Below are positions 54,993 to 64,000 of a stretch of DNA of 64,000 nucleotides, in pieces. The notes under the pieces are model-generated. The model was not told the DNA's origin. It saw nothing but the letters and a program-made list of their open reading frames with translations, and did no database searches. A program made the position numbers and the translations under genes. How positions within the stretch are numbered: position 1 is the first letter of the stretch; every line of letters starts with the position of its first letter. This DNA comes from Pseudolabrys sp. (GTDB taxonomy: Bacteria; Pseudomonadota; Alphaproteobacteria; Rhizobiales; Xanthobacteraceae): the NCBI GenBank assembly GCA_026125895.1, contig JAHCKG010000003.1, positions 186,001 to 250,000 on the forward strand, written 5' to 3'.

Positions 54993-55454
54993 ATGACGCG
55001 CAGCAAACTCAGTGTCGCCGCCGTGGCGGACGAAAAGCCCGCCGGCGGCTATGCGCTCGACGAGCAGGTCGGCTTCCTGATGCGCGTCGCCATGCAGCGG
55101 CATACCTCGATCTTCACCGCAAAGATGATCGACGGGCTGACACAGACGCAGTTCGCCGCGCTCGCCAAGCTGTATGAGGTCGGGCCATCGTCGCAAAACC
55201 ACCTCGGCCGGCTGATCTTTCTCGACGCCGCGACCATCAAGGGCGTCGTCGATCGCCTGAGCATTCGCGGCTTCGTCACCGCGCTCAGCGATCCGAAGGA
55301 TCGACGCCGCCGCGCCGTGGCGCTGACCGACGAAGGCCGCCGCGTCACCGAGGCGGCGATGAAGGTCGCCGCCCGCATCACCGCCGAGACCCTGACGCCG
55401 CTGACGGCTGCCGAGCAGCGCACGATCGCGGCGTTGCTGAAGAAGCTGGGGTGA
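54993..55454 (+). CDS. MarR-family transcriptional regulator
   Basis: 153 residues with the MarR winged helix: LTQTQFAALAKLYEVGPSSQ, LIFLDAATIKGVVDRLSIRGFV and the wing SDPKDRRRRAVALT. MarR proteins often control aromatic degradation and efflux genes. It follows the second liv importer and faces the amidohydrolase gene, with a family B palindrome between them. Confidence 0.9.
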   Translation: MTRSKLSVAAVADEKPAGGYALDEQVGFLMRVAMQRHTSIFTAKMIDGLTQTQFAALAKLYEVGPSSQNHLGRLIFLDAATIKGVVDRLSIRGFVTALSDPKDRRRRAVALTDEGRRVTEAAMKVAARITAETLTPLTAAEQRTIAALLKKLG

Positions 55455-55485
55455 TGCCGGCCTTTGCGAGAGCACGCAGCCTAAA

Positions 55486-55662
55486 TCCGTCATCCTGAGG
55501 TGCGAGCGAAGCGAGCCTCGAAGGATCGACGGCCCGGGATTCACTGCCCGTCGCCCCCGGATATCGGGCTTGCCCGATATCCGCTTTTGGAAGCGCAAGT
55601 CGGCCAAGGCCGACTTGCGAGGGCTCCCTCCGCTTCGCGGAGGTCGCACCTCAGGATGACGG
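55486..55662. repeat. Intergenic palindrome, family B
   Basis: tccgtcatcctgaggtgcga to cacctcaggatgacgg, about 177 bases, with an inner inverted pair around ggatatcgggcttgcccgat. It lies between convergent marR and amidohydrolase genes. Confidence 0.82.
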
Positions 55663-55669
55663 TTCGAAA

Positions 55670-56506
55670 TCAAAACCCGTACAGCTTCGCCGGATTATCG
55701 ACCAGAATCTTCTGCCGCGTCTTCTCGTCGGGCACCCAGTCGAGCAGCATGTCGAGCGTCCAGGCGTCCTTCGGCGTCTTGGCGCCGGCCATCGGATAGG
55801 GCCAGTTCGACGCCCACAGCCCGCGCTCCGGCGCGGCCTTGACCAGGAGCTTGGCCAGTTTGCCGACGTCGTCGTAATAAGGCGGGCCGAGCTTCGACGT
55901 CTCGTAGGGCGCGGCGAGCTTGTACCAGACCTTGCCGGTGTCGAGGAGGCGCAGCAGCGCCTTGAAGCCCGGATGATCGGGCTCGACCGGCTCGAGGAAC
56001 TTGCCCTGATGGTCTATGGTCACCGTGGTCGGCAGCGCCTTCAGCCGCGCCTCGTGATCGGCAAGGTCGCGGCCGTCGCACTGGAAGTTGATGGTCCAGC
56101 CGAACGGCGCGACGCGCGCCGCCATGGGCTCTAACAGCGACAGCGGCAAAGGCGCGCCGGCCAGCATGAAGAAGCGGATGCCGCGCACGCCCAATTTGGT
56201 GAGGCGGTCGAGCTCTGCGTCTGTGACGCTGTCATCGACGACGACGATGCCGCGGGCGCGCGAAGGTCCCATCGTCGCCATGTCACGCAGCAACAGCCGG
56301 TTGTCCTTGCCATAGGCCGAGGCCTGCACCAGCACGGTGCGCTCGATGCCCATCTTGGCGCACATTTTCAGATAATCGCCGACCGCCGCATCCGGCGGCG
56401 TCACCACTGCGGTCGGCGCGGTGGGAAAGGTGTGGTCGTAAGTATGGATATGGCAGTCGCAGGTGCCAGCCGGCGCCTTCAACTGCGGCACGCTGCCGTC
56501 GCTCAT
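55670..56506 (-). CDS. Amidohydrolase family 2 (TIM-barrel) hydrolase
   Basis: 278 residues from ATG 56506 with GGGAGG upstream. The metal motif CDCHIHTYDH is at about 15-24, with DHQGKFLEP and an SNWPYPM ending of the barrel. Members act as lactonases or decarboxylases in aromatic and sugar-acid degradation. It is downstream of molybdenum-hydroxylase genes on the same strand and might act on their product. Confidence 0.88.
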   Translation of the reverse strand: MSDGSVPQLKAPAGTCDCHIHTYDHTFPTAPTAVVTPPDAAVGDYLKMCAKMGIERTVLVQASAYGKDNRLLLRDMATMGPSRARGIVVVDDSVTDAELDRLTKLGVRGIRFFMLAGAPLPLSLLEPMAARVAPFGWTINFQCDGRDLADHEARLKALPTTVTIDHQGKFLEPVEPDHPGFKALLRLLDTGKVWYKLAAPYETSKLGPPYYDDVGKLAKLLVKAAPERGLWASNWPYPMAGAKTPKDAWTLDMLLDWVPDEKTRQKILVDNPAKLYGF

Positions 56507-56538
56507 CGTTCCTCCCGCGAGCGCCTGGCGCCCGTTTG

Positions 56539-58809
56539 TTATTTCCTGCAAATCGCGCGAAGGCGCTGCGGCGTCACCGGAAGGGTGAGGATCGCGCCCG
56601 GCCGTTGCAAGGCGTCATCTATAGCAGAGGCGATTGCCGCGCCAACAGGGTTGGTGCCGCCTTCGCCGGCACCCTTGAGGCCGAGCGGATTGAGCGGGCT
56701 GGGCGCGTCCTCGGTGATCAGGATCGAGGAGGGCGGCACTTCGCGCGCCGTCGGCATGAGATAATCGGCGAAGGTGACGGATAGCGGCTCGCCGCTCTCG
56801 TCGTAGACAAACTCCTCGTACAGCGCGCCGCCGATGCCCTGGGCCAGGCCGCCGGCAATCTGGCCCTCGACCAGCGTTGGATTGACGGCGCGGCCGACGT
56901 CGTAGGCCATCACGTATTTTTCGATTGAAACGCCGCCGGTCTCGGCATCGACGCGCACCACGGCGACATGGACACCGTAGGGATAGACCATGTGCTTCGA
57001 CTCGAAGGAATCCTCGGCGATCAATTCGCCGGGCTTGGCCTTCGCCAGATCGGCGAGCTTCATCGACGGCCCAGCGCCATCGGTGCGGACGATTTCGCCA
57101 TCGACGATGTCGAGCTGTTGCGCGTCCGCCTGCATCAATTCGGCGGCGAGCATCAGGGCCTTGGTCCGCAGCCTGTCCGCGGCGCGGCGCGTCGCTTCGC
57201 CGGTCATCACCGTGACGCGCGAGGCGAAGGCGCCGAGGCCGCGGCCGATGCGGTCGGTCTGGCCGTGCACGACATTGACCGTCGCGTAATCGACGCCGAG
57301 CGTCTCGGCGCAGATCTGCGCCATCGCCGTCTCGATGCCCTGGCCGACCGAGGCGGACCCGGTAACGAGTTCGATGCCACCATCGCCCTTCACTTCGAGG
57401 CGCACATCGTCGAACGGGCCGAGGCCACTCTTCTCGACGAACATGGCGACGCCGGCGCCGACCTTCTCGCCATTGGCGCGGCGCTTGGCGATCTCCTTCT
57501 GCAGCTTCGGCCAGCCGGCGCGCTCCAGCGCCTTGTCGAGCAGCAGCGCGTAATCGCCGGAGTCGTAGACGATGTGCGTGCCGAGCGTGTCGAGGTTGAG
57601 CGCATAGGGCATGGCGCTTTTGGGTAGCAGGTTGCGCTTGCGGATCTCGACCTTGTCGACGCCGACATTGGCGGCGATGGCGTCGATGAGGCGCTCGCGC
57701 ACGAAGGTCGACTCGTAGCGGCCCGGTGCGCGATAGGTGCCGCAGGGCGTCTTGTTGGTCAGCCGGATGTGCCCGGTGGCGCGATAGGCCGGCACGCGGT
57801 ACGGCCCCGGCAGCATCGCCGCGGCGAGGTCCGGGACCGTCGCGGCATGCGTGCGCATATAGGCGCCGTTGTCGTGGAAGAATTCGTCGTCGATGGCGAG
57901 GATGCGGCCCTGGCGATCGATGGCGGCGCGGATGCGGTGCGTCTGCTGGCGCGAGTGATTGGCGGCGATCAGGTGCTCGCGGCGATCCTCGATCCACTTG
58001 ATCGGCTTTTTGAAGTGCAAAGCCGCGGCGCAGACGATGACGTCCTCGGGATAGATTTCGCCGCGAATGCCGAAACCGCCGCCGACATGGCCCTCGAAGA
58101 GCTGGAAGTCGTCACGCGTGCGGCCGAGCATGCGGCCGATGGTGTCGCGATTCCAGTGCGGCACCTTGGCGGCGCCGTGCATCTCCAGCCGGCCGAGCGC
58201 CTCGTTGTAGAAGCCGATGGCGCCGCGCGTCTCCAGCGGCACGCCGGAATGGCGGCCGACCGAGAGTTCGAGCGTGACGATGGAGTCGGCTTGTTTGAAC
58301 GCCGCCTCGACGTCGGCGTAGTTTTTGACGATGACGCCCGGCTCGGTCTTCTTGCTTTCGTCGAACGGCCCCGGTTCGTCGGTCGCCTTCATCACCGGCG
58401 GCAGCGGCTCGATGTCGAGTTCGACCGCCTCGGCGGCGTCCTCGGCGATATAGGCGTCATCGGCGAACACCACGGCGACCGGCTCGCCGACATAGCGCAC
58501 ATAATCGCTCGCCAGCACGCGCTGCTGATAGGGCTCGAGTTCGACGAGACCGGTGAGGCGGAACGGGATCGGCGAAATATGCGCGACGTCGGCGAAGGTC
58601 CACACCGCTTGCACGCCGCTCATCGCCAGCGCGGCGGAGGCGTCGATGCCCTTGAGCCGGCCATGCGCGACCGGTGAACGCACCACGCGCATCGCCCACT
58701 GGCCGGGGAAATTGACGTCGGCGGCAAAGCGGCCTTGGCCGGTGAGCAGCGGCCGGTCTTCGAGGCGCGGCACCGAGCGGCCGATGAATTTCGCTTTAGT
58801 GCTGTGCAT
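56539..58809 (-). CDS. Xanthine dehydrogenase/CoxL-family molybdenum hydroxylase large subunit (copy 1)
   Basis: 756 residues. The N-terminal domain has [17 protein letters not shown], and the C-terminal molybdenum domain contains [18 protein letters not shown] and the catalytic Glu region [13 protein letters not shown]. It lacks the AYRCSFR loop of CO dehydrogenase form I, so CO oxidation is unlikely. It probably hydroxylates an aromatic or aliphatic substrate. It is last but one in a minus-strand cluster CoxM, CoxL2, CoxS, CoxL1. Confidence 0.9.
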   Translation of the reverse strand: MHSTKAKFIGRSVPRLEDRPLLTGQGRFAADVNFPGQWAMRVVRSPVAHGRLKGIDASAALAMSGVQAVWTFADVAHISPIPFRLTGLVELEPYQQRVLASDYVRYVGEPVAVVFADDAYIAEDAAEAVELDIEPLPPVMKATDEPGPFDESKKTEPGVIVKNYADVEAAFKQADSIVTLELSVGRHSGVPLETRGAIGFYNEALGRLEMHGAAKVPHWNRDTIGRMLGRTRDDFQLFEGHVGGGFGIRGEIYPEDVIVCAAALHFKKPIKWIEDRREHLIAANHSRQQTHRIRAAIDRQGRILAIDDEFFHDNGAYMRTHAATVPDLAAAMLPGPYRVPAYRATGHIRLTNKTPCGTYRAPGRYESTFVRERLIDAIAANVGVDKVEIRKRNLLPKSAMPYALNLDTLGTHIVYDSGDYALLLDKALERAGWPKLQKEIAKRRANGEKVGAGVAMFVEKSGLGPFDDVRLEVKGDGGIELVTGSASVGQGIETAMAQICAETLGVDYATVNVVHGQTDRIGRGLGAFASRVTVMTGEATRRAADRLRTKALMLAAELMQADAQQLDIVDGEIVRTDGAGPSMKLADLAKAKPGELIAEDSFESKHMVYPYGVHVAVVRVDAETGGVSIEKYVMAYDVGRAVNPTLVEGQIAGGLAQGIGGALYEEFVYDESGEPLSVTFADYLMPTAREVPPSSILITEDAPSPLNPLGLKGAGEGGTNPVGAAIASAIDDALQRPGAILTLPVTPQRLRAICRK

Positions 58810-58829
58810 CGCCGTGCCCCGCAGCAGAC

Positions 58830-58954
58830 ACCCTCCCCCCTTGAGGGGGAGGGTTGGGGAGGGGGGTATTCTTGGAACTTGTGCCGAAAGACACCCCCCT
58901 CCCGCTCGCCTTCGCTATCGCTGCGGCGAGCGACCTCCCCCTCAAGGGGGGAGG
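58830..58954. repeat. Intergenic palindrome, family A
   Basis: accctccccccttgaggggg to ctcaaggggggaggt, between CoxS and CoxL1 genes inside the cluster. Confidence 0.82.
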
Positions 58955-58983
58955 TGAAGAAGAAAGCGAGTGGCGCACGCTCC

Positions 58984-59460
<477 letters not shown>

Positions 59461-59469
59461 GGCATCATC

Positions 59470-59567
59470 CTCCGCTCACCCCCGCGAAAGCGGGGGTCCA
59501 GAAGCGGAAATTGCAAGCGCTTCATATTGGGCCTCCTGGATTCCCGCTTTCGCGGGAATGAGCGGAG
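59470..59567. repeat. Palindromic element, family C, forming the 3' end of the CoxL2 gene
   Basis: 98 bases with 9-base ends CTCCGCTCA / TGAGCGGAG and inner cccccgcgaaagcggggg and ttcccgctttcgcgggaa. The CoxL2 stop (59522-59524) lies inside it, so the last residues NSAHSRESGNPGGPI are read from the element. Confidence 0.9.
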
Positions 59568-61909
59568 TTTGTGGCGTTTCGTAAAAGCGCTCTGATGCGC
59601 TGCGGGGTGGCCGGAATGGTGTCGATCTCGACATCGAACGGCGTCAGCGCGTCGTTGATGGCGTTCACGATGGCGGCAGGCGGCCCGATGGTGCCGCCTT
59701 CACCGAGGCCCTTGGCCCTGGTGACCGACTGCGTCGATGGCGTTTCCATGTGATGCAGTTCGATCGGCGGCACTTCATGCGCGGTCGGCGGCATGTAGTC
59801 GGCGAGGTTGGCGGTGAGGATCGCGCCGCTCTCGTCGTAGATGATCTCTTCCAGCAGCGCATTGCCGATGCCCTGCACGACGCCGCCATGCACCTGGCCG
59901 TCGGCGATCATCGGATTGATGATGCGGCCGGCATCTTCCGCCACCAGATAGCGCTCGACCTTGACGTGACCGGTTTCCGCATCGAGCCGCACGATGGCGA
60001 CGTGGCAGGCGTTGGAGAAGGTGCCCGGCGGATCGTAGGTGCCGCTCTCGGTGAGGCCCGGCTCGATATCGCCCTTGAAACGATGCGTCTGCGTATAGGC
60101 TTCGCGCGCCATAGCCGCGATCGTCACCTCGCGGTCGGTGCCGGCGACCTTCGCCTTGCCGTCTTCGAGCACAATATCGGTTTCGGCCGCTTCCAGCATG
60201 TGGCCGGCGATCTTGAGAAGCTTGGCCTTGATCTTCCGCGACGCGATCAAGGTGGCGCCGCCGGAGATCACCAGCGACCGGCTGGCGAAGGTGCCCCAGC
60301 CATAGGGCGCCGTGTCGGTGTCGCCGTGCACGACCTTGATCATGTCCGGCGTCACGCCGATTTCTTCGGCGATGATCTGCGCCAAGGTCGTGCGCAGGCC
60401 CTGACCGTGCGGCGAGGAGCCGATGCGCGCCTCGACGAAGCCGGACGGATCGACGGTGACATGCACCGTCTCCCAGCCCGGCGTGATCGCCATGCCGCGC
60501 GCGGCAAAGGCGGGCGAGCCGTAACCGGTGCGCTCGGAGAAGGTGGCAAAGCCGATGCCGAGATACTCGCCGCGCTCGCGCGCTGCCCGCTGGCGCGCGC
60601 GGAACGCCGGCACGTCGATGGCCTCGACCGCCATCTCCATGGTCTCGCGATAGCTCGCCTCGTCGTATTCGAGGCCGGTCGCCGACTTGTAGGGAAAGGT
60701 TGCGATCAGGTTCTTGCGGCGGATATCGACCGGATCGATGGCGAAGGCCTTGGCTGCCTTGTCCATCAGTCGTTCCAGCGTGAAGGTGATGACCGGTCGC
60801 GACACGCCGCGATAGGCCGCCATGGTGCAGGTATTGGTCAGCGCGCCGCGCGCCAGGCACTGATACTGCTGCACGTCGTAGGGGCCCGGCATTTCCGCCA
60901 TCGCCATCAGCGGCTCGACGCCGGAGGTGGTGGGAAAGCAGGAATAGGCGCCGACATTGGACAAGACGTCGGCGCGCAGCGCCAGCAGCTTCGCATCCTT
61001 GTCGAAGGCGCCCTCCAGCGTGATGTACTGGTCGCGGGAGTGGAACGAGGCGATGAGGTTCTCGCGGCGATCCTCGGTCCAGCCGACCGAGGATTTCAGA
61101 TGCCGCGCCAGCCAGGTCACCAGCACATATTCGGTGCAGAGCGACATCTTCTGGCCGAAGCCGCCGCCGACATCGGGCGCGATGACGCGAAGATCGCTCT
61201 CCGGCATGCCGATGCAGTCGGCGATCGCCGTGCGCATCAGGTGCGGCATCTGCGTCGTGCAATGCAATGTGACGCGACCGGTGATCGGATCATAAGTCGC
61301 ATGCGCGGCGCGCGCTTCCATCGGCGTCGCATTCTGCCGGTTGGAGCGCGCGTCGATCTTGACGATCTTCGTCGCGCTCGCCCACACCTCGTCGAAACCC
61401 GGCGTCTTTACTTCGCCCTTGAGGATGACGTTGGCGGGCGCTTCGGCATGGATCTGCCGCGCGCCGGCGGCGATCGCAGCGCGGCTGTCCACCAGCGGCT
61501 CGGCGTCGTCGATGTCGATCTCGACGAGATCGGCGATATCCTCGGCTTCTTCCTCGCTTGCTGCCACCACGGCGGCGACGGCTTCGCCGACGAAGCGCAC
61601 TTCGCCGTCGGCGAGAATAGGCTGGCCGACCGGCCGGTACTCGAACTTGTGCAGCATCGGCGTGATCTTCTTCACGCCCGCAAGGTCAGCGGCGGTGATC
61701 ACTGTCGCGCCGTCTGGCGCGGAGATGCCCTTGATCTTGCCCGCGGCATTCGGGCTGCGCACGAAGCGCACCCAGTGCGCGGCCGGCAGGTCGCCGGTGA
61801 AGCGTCCGCGGCCCTGCACCAGCGCCGGGTCTTCGAGGCGGCGGATCGAGCGGCCGATCCACTTCATGCCGGCGCCACCGGAGCCTTTGGTGTGCGAATG
61901 ATCAGCCAT
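59522..61909 (-). CDS. Xanthine dehydrogenase/CoxL-family molybdenum hydroxylase large subunit (copy 2)
   Basis: 795 residues. Motifs: GRSIRRLEDPALVQGRGRF at the N-terminus, GGGFGQKMSL, AYRGVSRPVITF and GLGEGGTIGPPAA with the catalytic Glu. The loop AYRGVSRP differs from CO dehydrogenase. The C-terminal ~15 residues come from a palindromic element. It is paired with copy 1, 26 bases after a family A element from the CoxM gene. Confidence 0.9.
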   Translation of the reverse strand: MADHSHTKGSGGAGMKWIGRSIRRLEDPALVQGRGRFTGDLPAAHWVRFVRSPNAAGKIKGISAPDGATVITAADLAGVKKITPMLHKFEYRPVGQPILADGEVRFVGEAVAAVVAASEEEAEDIADLVEIDIDDAEPLVDSRAAIAAGARQIHAEAPANVILKGEVKTPGFDEVWASATKIVKIDARSNRQNATPMEARAAHATYDPITGRVTLHCTTQMPHLMRTAIADCIGMPESDLRVIAPDVGGGFGQKMSLCTEYVLVTWLARHLKSSVGWTEDRRENLIASFHSRDQYITLEGAFDKDAKLLALRADVLSNVGAYSCFPTTSGVEPLMAMAEMPGPYDVQQYQCLARGALTNTCTMAAYRGVSRPVITFTLERLMDKAAKAFAIDPVDIRRKNLIATFPYKSATGLEYDEASYRETMEMAVEAIDVPAFRARQRAARERGEYLGIGFATFSERTGYGSPAFAARGMAITPGWETVHVTVDPSGFVEARIGSSPHGQGLRTTLAQIIAEEIGVTPDMIKVVHGDTDTAPYGWGTFASRSLVISGGATLIASRKIKAKLLKIAGHMLEAAETDIVLEDGKAKVAGTDREVTIAAMAREAYTQTHRFKGDIEPGLTESGTYDPPGTFSNACHVAIVRLDAETGHVKVERYLVAEDAGRIINPMIADGQVHGGVVQGIGNALLEEIIYDESGAILTANLADYMPPTAHEVPPIELHHMETPSTQSVTRAKGLGEGGTIGPPAAIVNAINDALTPFDVEIDTIPATPQRIRALLRNATNSAHSRESGNPGGPI

Positions 61910-61918
61910 GGCGCGCTC

Positions 61919-62024
61919 TTACCCTCCCCCTTGTGGGGAGGGTCGATGCGCGAAGCGCATCGGGGTGGGGGTAGTCGATGCTGTCTAAAGTGGACCCCTG
62001 ACCCCTCCCCACAAGGGGGAGGGG
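61919..62024. repeat. Intergenic palindrome, family A
   Basis: taccctcccccttgtgggg to ccacaagggggagggg, with inner cgatgcgcgaagcgcatcg, between CoxM and CoxL2 genes. Confidence 0.82.
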
Positions 62025-62062
62025 AAAAGAGAGCGGGCGGTGAGCGGAGGAGAGGTGTGCCG

Positions 62063-62920
62063 TCATGTCAGCGAATGCTCCAGCGCACGGCGCACGACGA
62101 CTTTCACCAGGTCGCGGCGATAGGCGGCATCGGTCTGGTGATCCTCCAGCGGCTCGATGACGCGAGCGGCGGCTTCGCCGGCGGCGCGGAAGGCGGCATC
62201 GCCCGGCGTCTTGCCGTTGAGTTCGGCTTCCGCTTCCGGAATGCGGCGCGGCGAGGCTTCGGCGCCGCCGAGCCCGACGCGCGCGTCGATCATCTTGCCG
62301 CCGTCGAGCCGGTAGGTGACGAGCGACGCCGACATGGCGAAATCGCCGGCGCGGCGCGAGAATTCATAGAAGCCGAATTTGGCATCGGCCGGCAGCAGCG
62401 GCAGCCGCACCTCGGCGAGCAGTTCGTCTTCCTTCAAGTGCGTGGACATGATGCCGTCGAAGAACTCGGCCGCCTTGATCTCGCGCGTGCCCTTGATGCT
62501 TTTCGCCACCATCACGGCATCGAGCGTCGCCGCGGTCAGGCACCATTCCGACGACGGATCGGCGTGCGCGAGACTGCCGCAGAACGTGCCGCGCATGCGG
62601 ATCGGATAATGCGCGATGTGCTTTGAGACGTAAGCGAGCAGGGCACCGAGCGGATTGGCGGTGACCGGCTTGTGAAACGCGGCGTGGCGGACGCGGGCGC
62701 CGATGGTCAGCGTCTTGCCGTCGTCGGTGAGCTTGTCGAGGCCTTCGACCTCGTTGATGTCGACGAGATGCGCGGGCTTGGCCAGCCGGAACGCCATGAT
62801 CGGCACCAGGCTCTGCCCGCCGGCGAGAATGCGGCCGTCATCGCCGGCGACCTCGGCCAAAATCTTCAGCGCCTCGTCGAGGCTGCGCGGGACATGGCGG
62901 ACGAAGGGCGCGGGCTTCAT
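62063..62920 (-). CDS. FAD-binding medium subunit of molybdenum hydroxylase (CoxM-type)
   Basis: 285 residues. The FAD-binding motif AGGQSLVPIMAFRLAKP is at about 33-50, then the second FAD motif, GTFCGSLAHADPSSEW, near 110, and the CO-dehydrogenase flavoprotein C-terminal domain. It donates electrons from the Fe-S subunit to the final acceptor. First in the minus-strand molybdenum hydroxylase cluster. Confidence 0.93.
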   Translation of the reverse strand: MKPAPFVRHVPRSLDEALKILAEVAGDDGRILAGGQSLVPIMAFRLAKPAHLVDINEVEGLDKLTDDGKTLTIGARVRHAAFHKPVTANPLGALLAYVSKHIAHYPIRMRGTFCGSLAHADPSSEWCLTAATLDAVMVAKSIKGTREIKAAEFFDGIMSTHLKEDELLAEVRLPLLPADAKFGFYEFSRRAGDFAMSASLVTYRLDGGKMIDARVGLGGAEASPRRIPEAEAELNGKTPGDAAFRAAGEAAARVIEPLEDHQTDAAYRRDLVKVVVRRALEHSLT

Positions 62921-63093
62921 GCCAGGTTTTCCTGCCGGTCTTCCTTCACGCGATGCGATCCGGAAAATCTACCGCTTTTCCGGCGATCGGGCGCTCCGAG
63001 ATTGTATGTATGCTAATGATCGGCCGGACGGAGTCAACGGCCCGCCAAGCGGGTCGCCAAGCCGATAGGCAGAGCCGGTCGCCCCCGCTGCCG

Positions 63094-63411
63094 TCAGGGC
63101 TTGGCCGGCTTCGCGCGCGTCCGCACGACCGTGTCCGGAACGCCGTCGCCGTTCATGTCTTGGGTGCTGATCGTCGCGCCGCGCTTGCGAGGCTTCGGCT
63201 TTATCTTGGGCTGCGGCGTGGCCACGGTGTCGGGCGTGCCGTCGCCGTCAATGTCCTGGCTGTCCACATTCACGCCGGACTGGCTGTTCTTCTTCACGGT
63301 CTTGCGCACGACGTGGTGCCGGGATTTCGGCCCCGGTTTGGCCTCGGCCACCGGCGCGGCGATCACGCCCATCGAAATCAGGCAGGCGAGAGCAAGAAGA
63401 CCCGTTTTCAT
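63094..63411 (-). CDS. Small secreted protein with two calcium-binding-like DxDGDG loops
   Basis: 105 residues from ATG 63411 with a signal peptide (LLALACLISMGVIAAPVAEA). The mature part is basic and has two loops, SQDIDGDGTPDTV and TQDMNGDGVPDTV, each like an EF-hand or dockerin loop. They are about 36 residues apart, separated by a Lys/Pro-rich linker. No family was recognised. Calcium binding is inference. Confidence 0.7.
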   Translation of the reverse strand: MKTGLLALACLISMGVIAAPVAEAKPGPKSRHHVVRKTVKKNSQSGVNVDSQDIDGDGTPDTVATPQPKIKPKPRKRGATISTQDMNGDGVPDTVVRTRAKPAKP

Positions 63412-63433
63412 CGATGCGGATTCCCAAGTGACA

Positions 63434-64000
63434 TCATTTGCGGCCGCGGAATTGCGGCTTTCGTTTTTCCATGAAGGCGCGCACACCCTCGGCGTAATCC
63501 GGCAACATCACGGCTTCGCGCTGGAGGTCGCGTTCGAGGTCGAGTTGTTCGTCGAGCGAGTTGGTCGGCGACGCGTCGAGCGCGCGCTTGATCAGCGCCA
63601 GGCCTTGCGTCGGCGCGGCGGCGAATTGCGCGCACAACGCGGTCGCTTCCGGCATCAACTGATCGTCGGCGACGCAGCGCCAGATCATGCCCCATTCGGC
63701 CGCCTGCGCGGCCGGCACCGGCTGCGCGGTGAGCATCAGCGCGCGGGCGCGCGCCTCGCCGATCAGTCGTGGCAGGAGGTAGGTGCCCCCGGAATCCGGC
63801 ACGAGGCCGATGCGGGCGAAAGATTGCGTGAAGTTCGCCGACTGCGCGGCAATGACGATATCGCAGGCCAGCGCGATGTTGGCGCCGGCGCCGGCGGCGA
63901 CGCCATTGACGGCGCCGACGACGGGGAAGGGCAGCCGCCGCAGCCTGCGCACCAGCGGATTGTAATATTTCTCCAGCGACTCGCGCGGCACCGGCTTCTC
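63434..64000 (-). CDS. Enoyl-CoA hydratase/isomerase, partial (N-terminal part outside window)
   Basis: 189 residues from the window edge to the stop at 63434. Crotonase fold segments: LPFPVVGAVNGVAAGAGANIA (oxyanion hole), SFARIGLVPDSGGTYLLPRL, and a C-terminal EGVRAFMEKRKPQF typical of the family. The Glu/Asp in PDSGG suggests PaaG-like activity. It likely acts in fatty or phenylacetate acid degradation. Confidence 0.9.
   Translation of the reverse strand, partial: EKPVPRESLEKYYNPLVRRLRRLPFPVVGAVNGVAAGAGANIALACDIVIAAQSANFTQSFARIGLVPDSGGTYLLPRLIGEARARALMLTAQPVPAAQAAEWGMIWRCVADDQLMPEATALCAQFAAAPTQGLALIKRALDASPTNSLDEQLDLERDLQREAVMLPDYAEGVRAFMEKRKPQFRGRK

Noticed and set aside
59750-62626. 958-codon plus-strand frame opposite the CoxL2 and CoxM genes
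   Set aside because: High GC keeps the antisense frame open; the minus-strand genes have clear catalytic motifs.

Overview
The window is a high-GC stretch of an alphaproteobacterial chromosome. It has a FixLJ-FixK regulon, ccoNOQP-ccoG-fixHIS genes, many ABC importers, molybdenum hydroxylases and abundant intergenic palindromes. This suggests Hyphomicrobiales near Bradyrhizobium / Xanthobacteraceae (Pseudolabrys-like); the placement is inference from gene content only. No prophage, insertion sequence, rRNA operon or CRISPR array was seen.

Layout. 1-6.4 kb: ABC-F ATPase (cut by the window edge), a 5'-truncated sulfotransferase, a TusA-like protein and a molybdenum-cofactor block (MoeA paralogue, HTH-MobB fusion, MoeA, MBL hydrolase, MobA). 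6.6-9.7 kb: tRNA-Ser(GGA) with a partial copy upstream, an IclR regulator, a Bug-type solute receptor and a BKACE enzyme, with two matching inverted repeats as likely IclR operators. 9.75-17.2 kb: a minus-strand sugar or sugar-acid cluster (two permeases, Tat-exported binding protein, ATPase, SDR, IlvD/Edd-type dehydratase). 17.5-36.5 kb: a microoxic block with fixLJ facing fixK, then a frameshifted CBS-BON gene, hsp20, a DASS transporter with 2-oxoacid:ferredoxin oxidoreductase (korAB), a Spy-like protein, ompW, ccoNOQP and ccoG-fixH-fixI-ccoS. Six perfect TTGA-N6-TCAA FixK/FNR boxes stand before units of this block. 36.6-45.8 kb: cupin, YaiI-like protein, pyrE, a complete liv-type ABC importer, an NMT1-like protein and a GntR regulator. 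45.8-47.0 kb: an AT-richer islet with three related palindromes, a small RHH-RAMA-like protein and a strong promoter that starts a hairpin-rich, apparently noncoding element. 47-63 kb: TSUP transporter, alpha/beta hydrolase, atypical SDR, a second liv-type importer, MarR, amidohydrolase and a molybdenum-hydroxylase cluster with two large subunits. The window ends in a small secreted protein and a partial enoyl-CoA hydratase.

How it fits together. FixL senses oxygen through a haem PAS domain, FixJ activates fixK, and FixK probably switches on the cbb3 oxidase, its assembly genes and the DASS-korAB unit. The molybdenum-cofactor genes at the left could supply the hydroxylases at the right. Two liv-type importers, TSUP, Bug, BKACE and the hydroxylases suggest a life on organic and aromatic acids.

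Most notable: (i) a palindromic element inserted in frame inside fixI, and again forming the C-termini of fixI and of a molybdenum-hydroxylase large subunit; (ii) the promoter-driven hairpin-rich element at 46.5 kb beside the RHH-RAMA-like gene; (iii) the HTH-MobB fusion.
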